DNA of 64,000 bases, from NCBI GenBank assembly GCA_001939145.1, contig LSRX01000543.1:190016-254015 (forward strand), given 5' to 3'. How positions within the stretch are numbered: the first letter of the stretch is position 1; each line of letters opens with the position of its first letter. The position numbers and the translations under genes are program-made. Origin of the DNA: Symbiodinium microadriaticum. Its lineage: Eukaryota; Sar; Dinophyceae; Suessiales; Symbiodiniaceae. A model generated the notes under the pieces. The model ran no database searches. It was not told the DNA's origin and saw only the letters and a program-made list of their open reading frames with translations. Below, piece after piece: positions 1-11,900 of the stretch.

Positions 1-21
1 AGTAGTAGTAGTAGCAGTAGC

Positions 22-53
<32 letters not shown>

Positions 54-54
54 C

Positions 55-85
<31 letters not shown>

Positions 86-86
86 A

Positions 87-127
<41 letters not shown>

Positions 128-230
128 CTCGTCGTCGTCGTCGTCGTGTTAGTAGTAGTAGTAGTAGGAGCTGCGCCTGCTACAGCTGCTGCTACTACTA
201 TTCTACTGCTACTTGTGATTGCACTACTGC
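1..230. repeat. Trinucleotide microsatellite (AGT)n with CGT and CTG variants
   Basis: Almost uninterrupted AGT/AGC units run to about 128, followed by a short CGT run, a second AGT run and degenerate GCT/ACT units to about 230. No coding claim is made. Confidence 0.95.
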
Positions 231-329
231 CACTGCCACTGCGTCGTCATAGGTTTGTCTATTGCTGCTACAAATCAAGCCGCCACTGCTAGTATGGTTG
301 CGTGACTTTGCTGGGGGATGCAGGCTTTT

Positions 330-470
330 TAGATTGACCCTAAACTCTAAACCTATACCTAAACCCAAAACCCCTAAACCCAAATCCAAAACCCTAAACC
401 CAAAATCCTAAACCCTAAACCCTAAATTTGTTTCCTAAGCTCTAAACCTAAACCCTAAAACCCAAAAACC
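330..470. repeat. Interstitial telomere-like tract, CCCTAAA orientation
   Basis: Degenerate CCCTAAA/ACCCAAAA units. This is the first of several dozen interstitial heptamer tracts in the window. Both orientations occur and often alternate along the sequence. Confidence 0.9.
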
Positions 471-694
471 CAACTCATCTCTCTGTTTCAACATCCGTAC
501 GGATGATGTCACGAGGGATAGTGTAGCTGGCCGGCAGTCTCGCGGTGGATGCGCAGGGTTTTCGAACATCCAGGAATCGAGTTTAGGGTTTAGGGGTTTT
601 AGGGTTGTGGGTTTAGGGGTTGAGGGTTTGGGGTTTAGGGTTGGGTCATTTCATGACTGGGTGACAACAAAAGTTAATACCATTGTTACTCCCA

Positions 695-785
695 CAGAGA
701 GACAGAGAGAGAGAGAGAGAGACACACACATGTATATAAAGGTGTATATATATATATATTTATTTATTTATTTATACATACATAC
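695..785. repeat. Microsatellites: (GA)n, then (TA)n and (TTTA)n
   Basis: A GAGA run near 700-722 is followed by TATATA and TTTATTTA units to about 775. The short ORF over it is low complexity. Confidence 0.85.
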
Positions 786-922
786 TCGCTCCTGCAGAGG
801 GTTTCAATGATAACTGCTGATGACAGGAACTTGGAGTGAACAGTCCCAGGATGCCACTGTTCAAGAACAGACGTGGCCCTAAACTCTAAAGCCTTAAACC
901 CTAAAACCTTAAAACCCTAGAC

Positions 923-1006
923 CCTGAGAACGCATCAGTCTTTCAGACAACCACAGAGGACCAGCAAGGAGTGCGCAGACAACCGGCACCGGATCTGCCA
1001 GTCTCG
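923..1006 (-). CDS. Candidate exon, hydrophobic peptide, unknown gene
   Basis: On the minus strand this 84-bp block is open between an acceptor ending TATACAG and a donor reading GTCTAGGG. The frame (2 nt + 27 codons + 1 nt) encodes a hydrophobic stretch containing VPVVCALLAGPLWL. It sits between a CCCTAAA tract on the low side and a TTTAGGG tract on the high side, the arrangement seen around other exons here. A plus-strand reading (947-1017) is also open, so the strand is chosen mainly because every better-supported gene in the window is on the minus strand. Product unknown. Confidence 0.35.
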
Positions 1007-1017
1007 CTGTATACTCG

Positions 1018-1225
1018 GTTTAGGGGTTTAGAGTTTGGGGTTTAGGGGTTTCAGGTTTTAGGGCTTTTAGGGTTTAGGGGTTTAGGGGTTTGGGGCTTTT
1101 AGGGGTTTAGGGTTTAGGTTTTAGGGTTTAGGGGTTTAGGGTTTAGGGGTTTAGGGTTTGGGGTTTAGGGTGTAGGGGTTTAGGGTTTAGGGTTCAGGTT
1201 TTAGGGTTTAGGGTTTAGGGTACTC
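1018..1225. repeat. Interstitial telomere-like tract, TTTAGGG orientation
   Basis: About 200 bp of TTTAGGG and TTTAGGGG units with single-base variants. Confidence 0.95.
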
Positions 1226-1330
1226 CTCATTCGTTATCGCTGGCGTCAAGGTGGAACAAGAGCAAGAGAACAGCTGTCGAGGAGGAGAATGATAGGAACC
1301 GCAGTATTCACGTAATAAGAAATAAGAACC

Positions 1331-1440
1331 ATTAGGTCCCTGAGTAGTACCCTTTTGCCCTTTTTGTTTTAGGGCCCCTTTACTAAAACCGAATAGTAGG
1401 AAAAAGGGCACCCTTATTATAAAGGGGCTACTCAGGAACC
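1331..1440. mobile_element. Short inverted-repeat element, family M6
   Basis: The ends are imperfect inverted repeats: GGTCCCTGAGTAGTACCC on the left and GGCTACTCAGGAACC on the right. A related copy lies in the opposite orientation at 41062-41172, with shared interior words such as AGTATTCGGTTTAG. It has no coding capacity and is probably a non-autonomous DNA transposon. Confidence 0.7.
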
Positions 1441-2013
1441 AAGACCATTAGTATAAACTGAAGGCCAACTTGAAGGGTACAGGGGTTATGGTCGTTACTT
1501 GCCCATCTCATTTGTAGGGCACCAAAAGAACGAACTGGACTATTAGCCTAAACCCTAAACCCTAAACCGTGGACTCCTGACCCTGTAATGAGACTTTGCA
1601 GTAGTTGGAGCGCTGCGAGACTGATTTGCGAAGCTCTGAAATGTGGCCTTTGTCTCACTTACCGGTGCTCTAGAACCCTAGTACCCTAGAGGCCTTTCAG
1701 CACTGAATTGGCCAAAGGACGCATGGAGGGTTTTTCCTGTAGGCCCTTTGGGCTTTTCAGCATTTAGCCCGACCTAGTTTCAGGGTCGGAATAACCAGAA
1801 ACACTGGCCCCTTTATTTATGGTCCATACAAGGTCCATTTATACACACATCTTTTTGTCTTTTTATGCAATCTAACCCGAAACCCTGTTCTACCTGTTGG
1901 GGCCCCAATACTACACCTCACAACAACCATCAATGCTTCAAGAGCCCTTTCCGGCATTTGGTCTCTGTCCCCTCTGCATTTTAGGAAGTTGCCTTGCAGC
2001 ACCCGAAGAACTA

Positions 2014-2109
2014 CGTTTGATGATACAAATCCTGAATTATAATAATTGAATACCATAATTCCCATAGTTTAGGGTCCTTAAGGTAATGCAGGATTTATAG
2101 CATCAACCG
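2014..2109. mobile_element. MITE family M1, copy 1 (partly degenerate)
   Basis: Terminal inverted repeats of the form CGTTTGATGATACAAATCC and GGATTTATAGCATCAACCG are flanked by TA on both sides. The interior carries GGAATTATGG / CCATAATTCCC and a CCCTAAAC-like word shared with the other copies at 26373, 45119, 47011, 49755, 54236 and 59928. A TA target duplication suggests Tc1/mariner-type mobilisation. Confidence 0.85.
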
Positions 2110-2313
2110 TAGCTTTTGAGCAGAAGCCTCACACGCGAAACCCACAGTCAAGCCGAAACCCTAAGCCCGAAATTGAGACGGCCCTAAGCCCTAAACCCTA
2201 AACCCCAGACCCAAACCCACAATTTCAGAAAGTCATAAGCCCGAAACCATTCCCTAGACCCCAAAACCCAACCCTAAACCCATTCCCTAGACCCCAAAAC
2301 CTCAACCCCAAAC

Positions 2314-2390
2314 CGCCTTTGGCACTGGGCTTCGGGGCGGATACGCCTAAGTGCCGCAGAGAAGACATGGCGCCAGCAGTGGGACAAAAT
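2314..2390 (-). CDS. Candidate exon, unknown gene
   Basis: This minus-strand block is open between an acceptor ending CAAAAAG and a telomere-like donor GTTTGGGG. Two frames are possible, and one includes AGAMSSLRHLGVSAPKPSAK. It lies downstream of the stop codon of the gene ending at 3000 and so would belong to a separate gene. Function unknown. Confidence 0.3.
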
Positions 2391-2999
2391 CTTTTTGGGC
2401 GTTGCAGGGCTTATAGGCTTTAGGGTGTTGCGATTTAGGGTTTAGGGTTTAGGGCCAAGTTTAGGGTTGTGGGCGGTTCAGGGTTTTGGGCTTTGCGGTT
2501 TTTGTTGCGTTTCAGGTCTTGGTGCGTAATGTAGGGCAATGTAGTGGCCTTCAGAATTACTAGTACTATACCTTCCAGGGTTCCTGGTACAAGTTAGATC
2601 TCAACAAATAACTCCCCAGAAAAAGAATGATTCGTTCTGCTAAACCCTAAACCCTAAACCGCGTATATAAGTCTTCGGGCCCCTCCATGTCTTAGAGTTG
2701 TGGCAAAGGGCAGAGCCATAAGTCACGGCCAACAGAGCACCCAAAAAAAAATGAAACTCTTGAGTGGGGTATCCCTAGCTGACGGCCTTGTTTAGAAGGG
2801 GGTCGCAGGATCTCCCAACCTTATGGGCTTTGTTTACGTGCTTGTCTGGGTCCCCAATGAGGGTGTCTGCTCATTTTCAGTGTTTGAGGACTATTGGGTA
2901 TGAGATGAAGGTGTGGACAAGGGTTCAGGACTTTAGGGTTGAGGGTTGGTTTCACCGAAGGGTTCAAGCTTGAAAGCATCATTTTGACCCTCCGGTACC

Positions 3000-5900
3000 T
3001 CAGAACCTCAGCTTCTTGGTGACTTGTCCTGCCTTGACCCCGTTGCGCAGCTTGAGAGCCCGTAGTCCTTCGGTATTTGGCACGAGGCGCTCTTGATGTT
3101 GATTACAAGTTCCAGAGCTGAGTGTGAACCCGGCTGAACCCATCAGGACCTACGGTTTTTGGTAATGTCACACCCCACTTTCGGTACCGGCAGCTTCCTT
3201 TCTGCATGGCTTCGTTTGCGTATGTCCTGATGTAGAGTTGTTCTGGGATCCCATCGAAGCTGCAGGTTATCATCACATAAGCCTCCAGGCCCCAAAAGTT
3301 CAAAAGCTCTCAAGTGCACCCTAAACCCTAAACCCTAAACCCTAAATCCTAATCCGCACCGACGAGGCGGGTCCCTGGTCTGCGCGTTGACAACGATCTG
3401 CAAGACAGCCTGATAGACTTCACTGGTTTAGGGTTTAGGGTTTAGCTTTGGGCTTTCCGGCTTCGTGTCTAGGGTTTAAGTTTAGAATAATGTAAAGGGG
3501 TCGGAATAACTCGTCACGGTATCGTTTGGGACACCTGGTATGGCCACATCGAGACGCTGGATTCGTAAGTACGGTTTGGAATCGGCATGAATACCATGCC
3601 GAAAACCCAGGAGATTGACATCCAATCAATCCTGAACTTCAGGAACCCTTTTGCTGGAGGGGCTCCAAAAACGAAGGGTGATATTCAAATACACCTGGGG
3701 TGAAGTGACATGATTTACTGTTCGTCATCAATACATGTAGTTTGAATGAATTCAAAAAAAATCTGGGAAGTAAATCTCAATGAAGCGAGACACGGTCTTA
3801 CATATATCATCATTTGTCCACGTCTCTACTTTGATATCTCTTGCGGCATGAGGCAAAAGAATCAATGCCTGACGAAATTGAATGCCTTTATTTCGAAGAG
3901 TATTATTGAAATTAAGGAATTTTCCATCTAAACAAAGAAATTGGTTTATTTCTCATTAGTCTCATTAGTAGAGAAATCTATTGATTGAATGACGATAGAA
4001 TAAAATATTTTATCTATGAAAAATAATTTATGCGGATTTTAATCTCATAAATAATTGAAATGATTTTGCTATATTGATTTAAATAGATTTGAAATTTCTG
4101 AAATATAAATTAGGATTATGATGAAATATAATAAATACGAGATTAGTATTTTGATTTATATATAAAAAAATCTTTTATTGAATATTATATTTATTATTTA
4201 ATTATTAAATAGGGAATTCTGATATAGTATAAAAAAATAGATCGTATATCGTCTTATATAGATGTTTCCAAGGATTTGACGATCTAAATAAATAGAAATC
4301 TAGATGTATAGGAATTGCAGAATAGATGAAAGACCTGTGAATTGAAAATCCAAGAATATTTGATTTTATTTTGCCTCCTCTAAATTTAGAATATAGTTAT
4401 ATTTAATCGATCTATTCTTACTCCGAAGATAATTAAGATCTCTCTTATTATTAGATTGATATTTTTGCATTCTTTATCTTATTAAATGTCTCATCGAAGT
4501 TTGCTATTAGATAATTATTGACTATATAATCTATTGATGTCATAATTATCTAGGATCTTGCTATAATTTCTATCTCACGAAAGATATCTTATAGAAGATG
4601 ATTATCTAATTTATGCTTCGAAATTAAGGACGAGAAATTCCAAAATTTCGTGCCAAATTTCGATTTCGAATAAAAAAAATGTATTTTTTTAAATTGAAGC
4701 TGTTAGCGGTCTTTAAAAGAAATAGATTTCTTAATATTATATATTGTATAAGATTATAATGGGCTAGATTCTTCGCCAAGATATAAAATAATTTAGTATT
4801 ATATCTTATTATTTTGCAAAACGAATTTATATCGCTCCTGCACATAATATTATAGAAGTCCATCCTAAATATAATAAAATTCTGAAAGATATAAGCGACA
4901 TATATTAATAATTTCAGATATTAAAAAAATATAGATTCTCAGAATAGAATCTGATACGAATATTCTCATCTAATTCGTTATCTATATATGATATAGCGAA
5001 AAAGATTTTTTCTCAATATTTCATAGAAGAATGATTAAAAAAATCTAGATAGATTAGTTAGATATCTCCTCTGAATCTCATTTTTATATATATCATATCA
5101 GAGTCAAAAGATCAAATATATGAAAAGAAATATATATAAAGAATATTAATCTAATTCTAATATCAATTTGAATAAGAAGATGAAGACGATAAGATGAATC
5201 AGAAAGATTTGGGCGATATCTTCAATTTAGAGAGAGCCAGAGAGAGATAAAGATAAATTATAAGATATCAAAATATATCTCCGAGAATATACGAATAATC
5301 ACGTCATTAAATAGAATAAATAGGAGAATAAAGATTATCAAGCGATTATTTCTCTTCGATTATTCTCATATCGACAAGATGGCGAGACGGATTTGAAATA
5401 TATAAAAGGAAAAAATGATATCAATATATTTTATATTTGATAAGATATTATTATCATAGATGATAAGAATATCAATCACTTGATATTCTTAGGTTTGAAT
5501 ATTATCAATCATAATAAATTTCTTGTTTCTATCATATATATATATTCGATAAATCATATATTAAGGTATAGTCACGAGATAATTATTACAAATAGATAAT
5601 GATAGTTGGAATATTCACATTATTTTAATTTGATTTTAATCTAATCTTATTAAGATAAAGATAATATATTAATTATGATATTATCTATAATAAATTACGG
5701 TCAAATCTTGATTCTGAATATCTCGCTCTTCACATATATATATATGATTCAAATTAGATACGAATTCAAAAGAATCGCATAGATGATATTGGATATCTGC
5801 TAGCACAATATCTAATGAAGATGTCTTTATGAATCGAGATATCGTATATTTCTATTCCAAAAAGGAATCGAATAGATAATATTAGGGATCTGATAGCACA

Positions 5901-8900
5901 AAATCTAATGAAGATATCTTTATAAATCGAGATATCATATATTTTTATTCAAAAAAAGATCTTCTGATCTATATCAATATAATATGCGACATATTTAGAT
6001 AGATATTTAGATAGATCTATAAAGATTCTTTAGATTTCATATATTATCAATTTTCCAAAAATTCGTGAATCAACGAAATTATCTTCTATATTCAATAGAT
6101 ATGAATTTATATCATATATGATTTAATAGATAATATATTCCTAATAATTATTGGATAATTCTCAAAGAAATAATTTCGATATTTTATGATTCGTTGATCT
6201 CCAGAACATAAGAAAAAATATAGATTTCTCATAATCTTCGTCCCCTATTTAATAGAGATTTAATGGACAGAGAGAAGATCGGCGCAAGATTTGATCTATG
6301 AAATAATCTTCGTCATCTATTTAATAGAGATTCAATGGACAGAGATAAGATCGACGCAAGATTTGATCCATGAAATAATAAGAAAAAAAGGCTCAAAGAT
6401 CGAAGTCTCTCGTTATATTTTGTATATTTTAGGAATACATATAATATATATATATGGGTCATAGGGAAGACGATAAGAGAATTATAATATGGAAATATAC
6501 GATTCGTTCTAAGCATTTCTAAAACTTCATTTCTTAATTAAATATAGCTTTTTATTCAGATAATGGCATTAGATGGAATATTGTGAGTATATTCGAGGAT
6601 TCAATCTATCGAATTATATATTGAGGCAAGAAAATCATATATGTAATATCAATGAAACTAAGAATCTATATATGAATATATGATATCAATATCCCTGATC
6701 TCAATTATGTGATTAATTAGTAATCAATGTAAAATCATTACGTGCTCGATTCACTTATTGGAAAGATTGCTGAATGCACTATATTATTATCATCTTCAAA
6801 TTGGATTTGATATTAATTAAAAAATATTCCGTTTAAAGAGATTCGAAGATTTAATCTATTCGGGTAATCATCTATATAATTATGAAAATAATATGATATC
6901 TTTATCTAATAAAATACGCTTTCTTTGAAATACACCATGATCCCTAAAGATATTATTATTATATATATATATGCTAAGTGCTACTAATTTCTATCAATTG
7001 GTAGAAGACAATTTTTTTATGTTGTCAGTATATTTAAGTTTGGAATCTGATTATTTTTAGCTCAGCAAATATTGTGCTTGAATTGCTACGAGGAATCCGT
7101 ATATCCAATTATCTAGTTAGCAATATAATAACTAACGTCTCTATAGTCAGTAATCCATATAAATATATCATTATTCGTGAATATAATAATATGATTGATA
7201 ATTATGATAAATATAATCTTATATTTTTTCGTGAATATTAATTATCCAAGTATTCCATGAATTAATTTAACTATAATGAAATATCTCCAGAATATCTTGG
7301 CCCTCGTTCAATCATAGACGCTTCCAAGGTCGTACTATACTGGTTCTAGTAATTCTAGTAAGTATCTTTTTGGATAATCATAATAATGAATCTCGAGCCA
7401 TATCTCTAGTAGTTAACAGCCCTTGGAAGTTCAATTCTTTATTCCGCTGATTATTAGTTGTCCTTAGTTTTGGCGTCAACAAGAAATGGCGCCCATTAAA
7501 TATAAATATCGAGATATTATATTTGATAAATTCAAATCAAAAAATCAATATTCTATTTGTTGTCCTAAAATCTTTAGTATAAGATTTTGTGTAATTGTAG
7601 GATTGGTCACGTCAATTTAAATGCATAGTACGGCGAAAAGCTACAATCTAGTATTCATTTCAATTAAAATCATTTATATTGGAATATAGGGCATTCTATA
7701 AATTATATTCAAGAAAGATAAATGATATATGAAAATAAAGAGAAATTATCATATCAAATTATAGAGATATATATAGCCTCGAGTCCTTCTAAATAACTTT
7801 GCAATCTTTGCTCTAGCAATAATTAACAATAACTTATATTTATTTTCTAATTTTGAAGGACGCCTTATATTTCTTTTCTAATTTCCGAATGATTATTTTC
7901 TCGTGCAACATACAGAATTGGGCGAAATATGATTGTATTTTAATTTGAAATTATTCTAGAGCATACAGATTAAAATAACAATCGTTATTTCGTTGAATTT
8001 GTCAATTTTTGGTATCTCGATACCATATCTTTCTATTATCTTCGAATACTATAATTGAAGCTAAACAGGCGCAGGACATGACGAGTAATTTCCTCCGTTG
8101 TGTTTCCGATAGTTCAGGAACGGCTCTTCGATAATATCAGTGTCGTTTCTTGTTCCCAAGGGAGCTGCTATGATCAAAATCTCTAAATCATAAGAACTTC
8201 CTTCCCTTGACATAACCCAAAAAAATCAACCCAAAAATATCAAAAAAACAAAAACCCAAAACCAAAAAACCTAAAAAGCCATTAAGCAGAACTCTTCCAT
8301 TGGTGCATATTTCTAATTATATTCTGGAAGAGTTCTGAAATAATGTTTTTTTTGGTTTTGTTTTTTTATATTTTTAGTTTTGGTTGTTTTGGTCGTATTA
8401 AAGACAAAGAAATATTACGTATATTTTTTAAATCTCTAATTATAGTAACGTCCCTAAGCGTAAGAATTAATAGCGACGGCGTCGAAGAAGTGTTCCTAAA
8501 TTGCCCAAAATATAACGGTAGAATTTAATCTTTTAATCGAAAATATACATAAATTAATGATCCGGCAATTTCGGTCATATCTATATCTATAATTTAAATC
8601 TCTATAATTACTAAATAATATATATCAAAAAAAAATTAGATAGGATAATATTCAATCGAATAAATTCTCCAAGAAATTTCAAAATAAAATAATCGAATTA
8701 TTCTCTTCTTTTGTCGAAATCTATTAAAATCAAGAATATAATCCAGAATAACCGAAGATTTCTCAAATTAATATCTTTTCTAAATATCGATTAATAAATC
8801 TATTATTCTTCTATCGACATTTTTATAATACGTTATAATTTTATTCTAATTATTAAAAAATCAGCCTGGAGAGAGACACAGGGAAGAGAGTCCGTGATAC

Positions 8901-11900
8901 GAAGAGTTGGGAAAAGACCCGAAGGCGCATTCAGACCGTCTGTGCGTGTCTCTGTGTGTGTGTGTGTGTGTGTGTTTCATTCTGGCTTGAACATGCCAGG
9001 AAGTACAGAGGCACAGTATAGGGACACAGTGGAATATACCCTCTCCACGCCCGTTTACACACGTATGGACGCACGCACAGACAGACATACACATTGTCAG
9101 AGGCCATATTACATATGTACATATACACTGCTGCAGTTCTGTACTGTGGCGTCTTGTCCAAAGTGCGATTGGATCAGGAATCCTATCATCGAACAGAGCA
9201 ACGGTAAGAAAATTTCCAGGTACTCAACCCAGGCCTCAATCTCTGCCTTGCACCCTCGTGTCATCTTTGACCCAGGCTGTTCCTGCCGTGTGGAGGAGCT
9301 GAGTCTCCAGCCTCTATTGCACTGCTTCCTGCAGTGGCAGGCTGTGGAAGCCAGGCCACAGCTCAGAATTCTTTACTTCGAAGCTTCTCAATAGTGGACT
9401 CTCTCGCTAACAGGACAGGCAGGGTCCCACAGGCACTCCAGACAGGATTTACGTCCCCCGCAAGAAGCGAAACAACCTCCAGTAGGTAACCAGTGGTGCA
9501 CTGGCAGACAGGTTGGAGATAAGGCAAAGGAAGCTTGGAAGAAGAAAGCATTGCTCTTCTATCAGAATACGGCATGTCAGACACGTCTCACCATCCTAGA
9601 CTAGAGGAGCAAGACCGGTCACGAGATATGTCGTGAAAGGACGCCTCTCTCGCTCTTCCATACAGTTCCTAACTGGCAAGACTCTAGCTCACGTATTGGA
9701 CTGCCCAAACTCCAGAAATGTCCCTACGGCCTTGGAAAAAAACAGCCCTTCACCCCTCAGTCTATGCAAAAGAGGGAAAACACAGAGAACCACAAAGTTT
9801 AAAACAGACCAACCGCGCTTCTGGCGTAGTCAGATCTTTTCAAGTGTCCACGTTATGCCAAGTACCAGCGGCTTCTTACAAGGTTTCCCATCTTGCTCTT
9901 ACTGAGGCACATAGTTGTATCATGCTTTTGAACCTGAGTGTGCAGAAAAACAAATCTTGCTCCACCGAAAACAGATAACCTTTTCCAGCTAGCGTTTTTA
10001 TGACTCCAATCTTCGCATATTAGATTCCGAGATGGTTTCGGAAGGGTGAGCATGCCAAAAGAAAGAAAGAACAACAAAGGAAAGGGAAACGACACAAAGG
10101 AAAAGAGAAAGGGAAAGACAAAGGACGGCAGAGGCAAGAGCAAGGGGGATAAGAAAGGAGAAACAGGGGTGACCAGGAGAAGGATGAAGACAAGCACCAG
10201 AGTGCCTCTCATAGTGCCCAAATACATTTCCTTATTTCAAAAAAAGAAAAATCTTCTTTTTTCGCAGAAAATCATTTGGACAGAATGAAGGGTGAATTTG
10301 GTTTTCATACTTGTACAGGTTTTTCAATCTTTTCTTAAAATTACAAGATTAAGGACAGTTGAGAGAATTGCTGGCACACGTAAAAACGCGCTTTGCCGGC
10401 ATGGCTTCCCAGAATAAACTCTGGCAAAACAGTGAGATTAGTCCAAGCCAAATGCCGCCGTAGCCGATTCGAGCATGGTGTTACACTTCATAATAAGCTG
10501 GTGAAGAAGGTTGCAGCTCTCCAGTTAATTGTAGCACCGCTGAAACGTTTTTGGTTCTGAGGTTTCGCGGGGGAGATCCAGATCAAAGCTTAGAGTGGAA
10601 AGTTTTCAGAATTGCTTTTAGCTGGTGTGCAGTATCGGAAGCTTCAAGCGACCGCTGTGTTCGAGATCAGTGCGCCACCCTTCTTGTCATCAGAATCTGT
10701 TTGCCTCCCTGAGCATGGGGAAGTGAGCCGGAGGCGGAACCCACGCCACCGTAAACTGCTCCAAAGGCAGAGATTCTAGGGTGCGAAGAGTTCTGTGAAG
10801 GGTAGTATCGGTAAGCAGAACGTCGGAAAGTCAAAGGTAAAGAGTCCAAGGCTGCAGCAGCGATGGGTGTCAGCAAAGCCGAGTCGATGGTGAAGGGCAG
10901 CCAAGAATCTCGGAGGAGCCATAGGAGACAGCGCGGGGTTCGCAAGATCTGGTGTCTATGGCTTCGCCACCGGCGTCCTCCGGCTCCTCCTGGGGTGACG
11001 ATCTTTGAGAGAAGGTGCTCCTCGTCCAGTGCCGCGGCAGCCTTTATCAGCTCTCTTCCACCTGCAGCCTCGGTTGCAAGTCTTCCAGTGAATTTCGATA
11101 ATTCTCTTCGAGAATTACAGAGCAATTCGATCATTCTCTTCGAGAATTATTTTCAGATATCATTTAATCATTCTATTCTCAAATAATATATTATTCAATA
11201 ATAAATCTCTATATTATATAATTCTCTCCCTATTTATTATTCTAATCATTCGATTAATTGAAAAAAATCATAGAAATCTTTCATTATCAAACAAAGAAAT
11301 TAGAAAAAATAGAGATTTCGAAAATATAAATATACAATATCTTATATTAAGAGATTTAAAGAATTCAGAAAAGAAATATTAGTTTTTAAATTTACCTAAT
11401 TAAAGAAGGATATATAAAGAAATATCATTGAATTAAATCTATTTCTTCTAAAAATATCTTTCAAATTTTCTTTTTCAAAGAAATATTTTTTACGAGATTA
11501 ACGAATTAAATATTAAATTTTAAATCTTCTTCGAATTATAGGATAGGTTTATAAGAATTTCTTAAGAAGAATTATTCTATTGGGATATTAAATAGATTCC
11601 TTCAAAATCTATCGAGTCGAATAAATCTCATTTGGAATATATATGTATATTTATATTTCTTAAATTATTAGTAATTAGAAATCATATTTATATAGAAATC
11701 TAAATTGGGATATATTTATTCTTAAATCCTATATTTTAGAAATATATATCTTTCAAAATCGAAATAATCTAAAAAAAAATATTTCATTAACCTTTAAATA
11801 TATACTTAAATTCATCAAAAATATAAGTTCCAAATATCAAAATCGATTATATTTATATTTCTATATCGATGCAATCATAGGTTTAAAAAAGAATTAAAAA

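Larger units (their letters stand above)
3660..8859. other. AT-rich noncoding block with TC/GA dinucleotide bias
   Basis: Stop codons are dense in all frames and no recognisable gene is present. C is mostly preceded by T and G mostly followed by A: in nine sampled 60-base lines of the AT-rich DNA (starting at 4261, 4441, 4501, 5041, 5161, 5761, 6001, 7201 and 11461) 41 of 60 C are in TC. Internal duplications are listed separately. Confidence 0.8.

Noticed and set aside
480-580. Exon-like segment between the first C and G tracts
   Set aside because: Open on both strands, but no usable AG acceptor for either reading.
7440-7520. Possible LTR-retrotransposon primer-binding site (TGGCGCCC)
   Set aside because: No paired long terminal repeats or polymerase motifs in the surrounding AT-rich DNA.
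8894-9394. 166-codon plus-strand ORF
   Set aside because: Begins in and depends on a (TG)n run; overlapping minus-strand ORFs are equally long.
9853-10227. Minus-strand ORF that looks like a multi-pass membrane protein
   Set aside because: The Phe/Leu/Pro richness is the complement of a purine-rich low-complexity tract.
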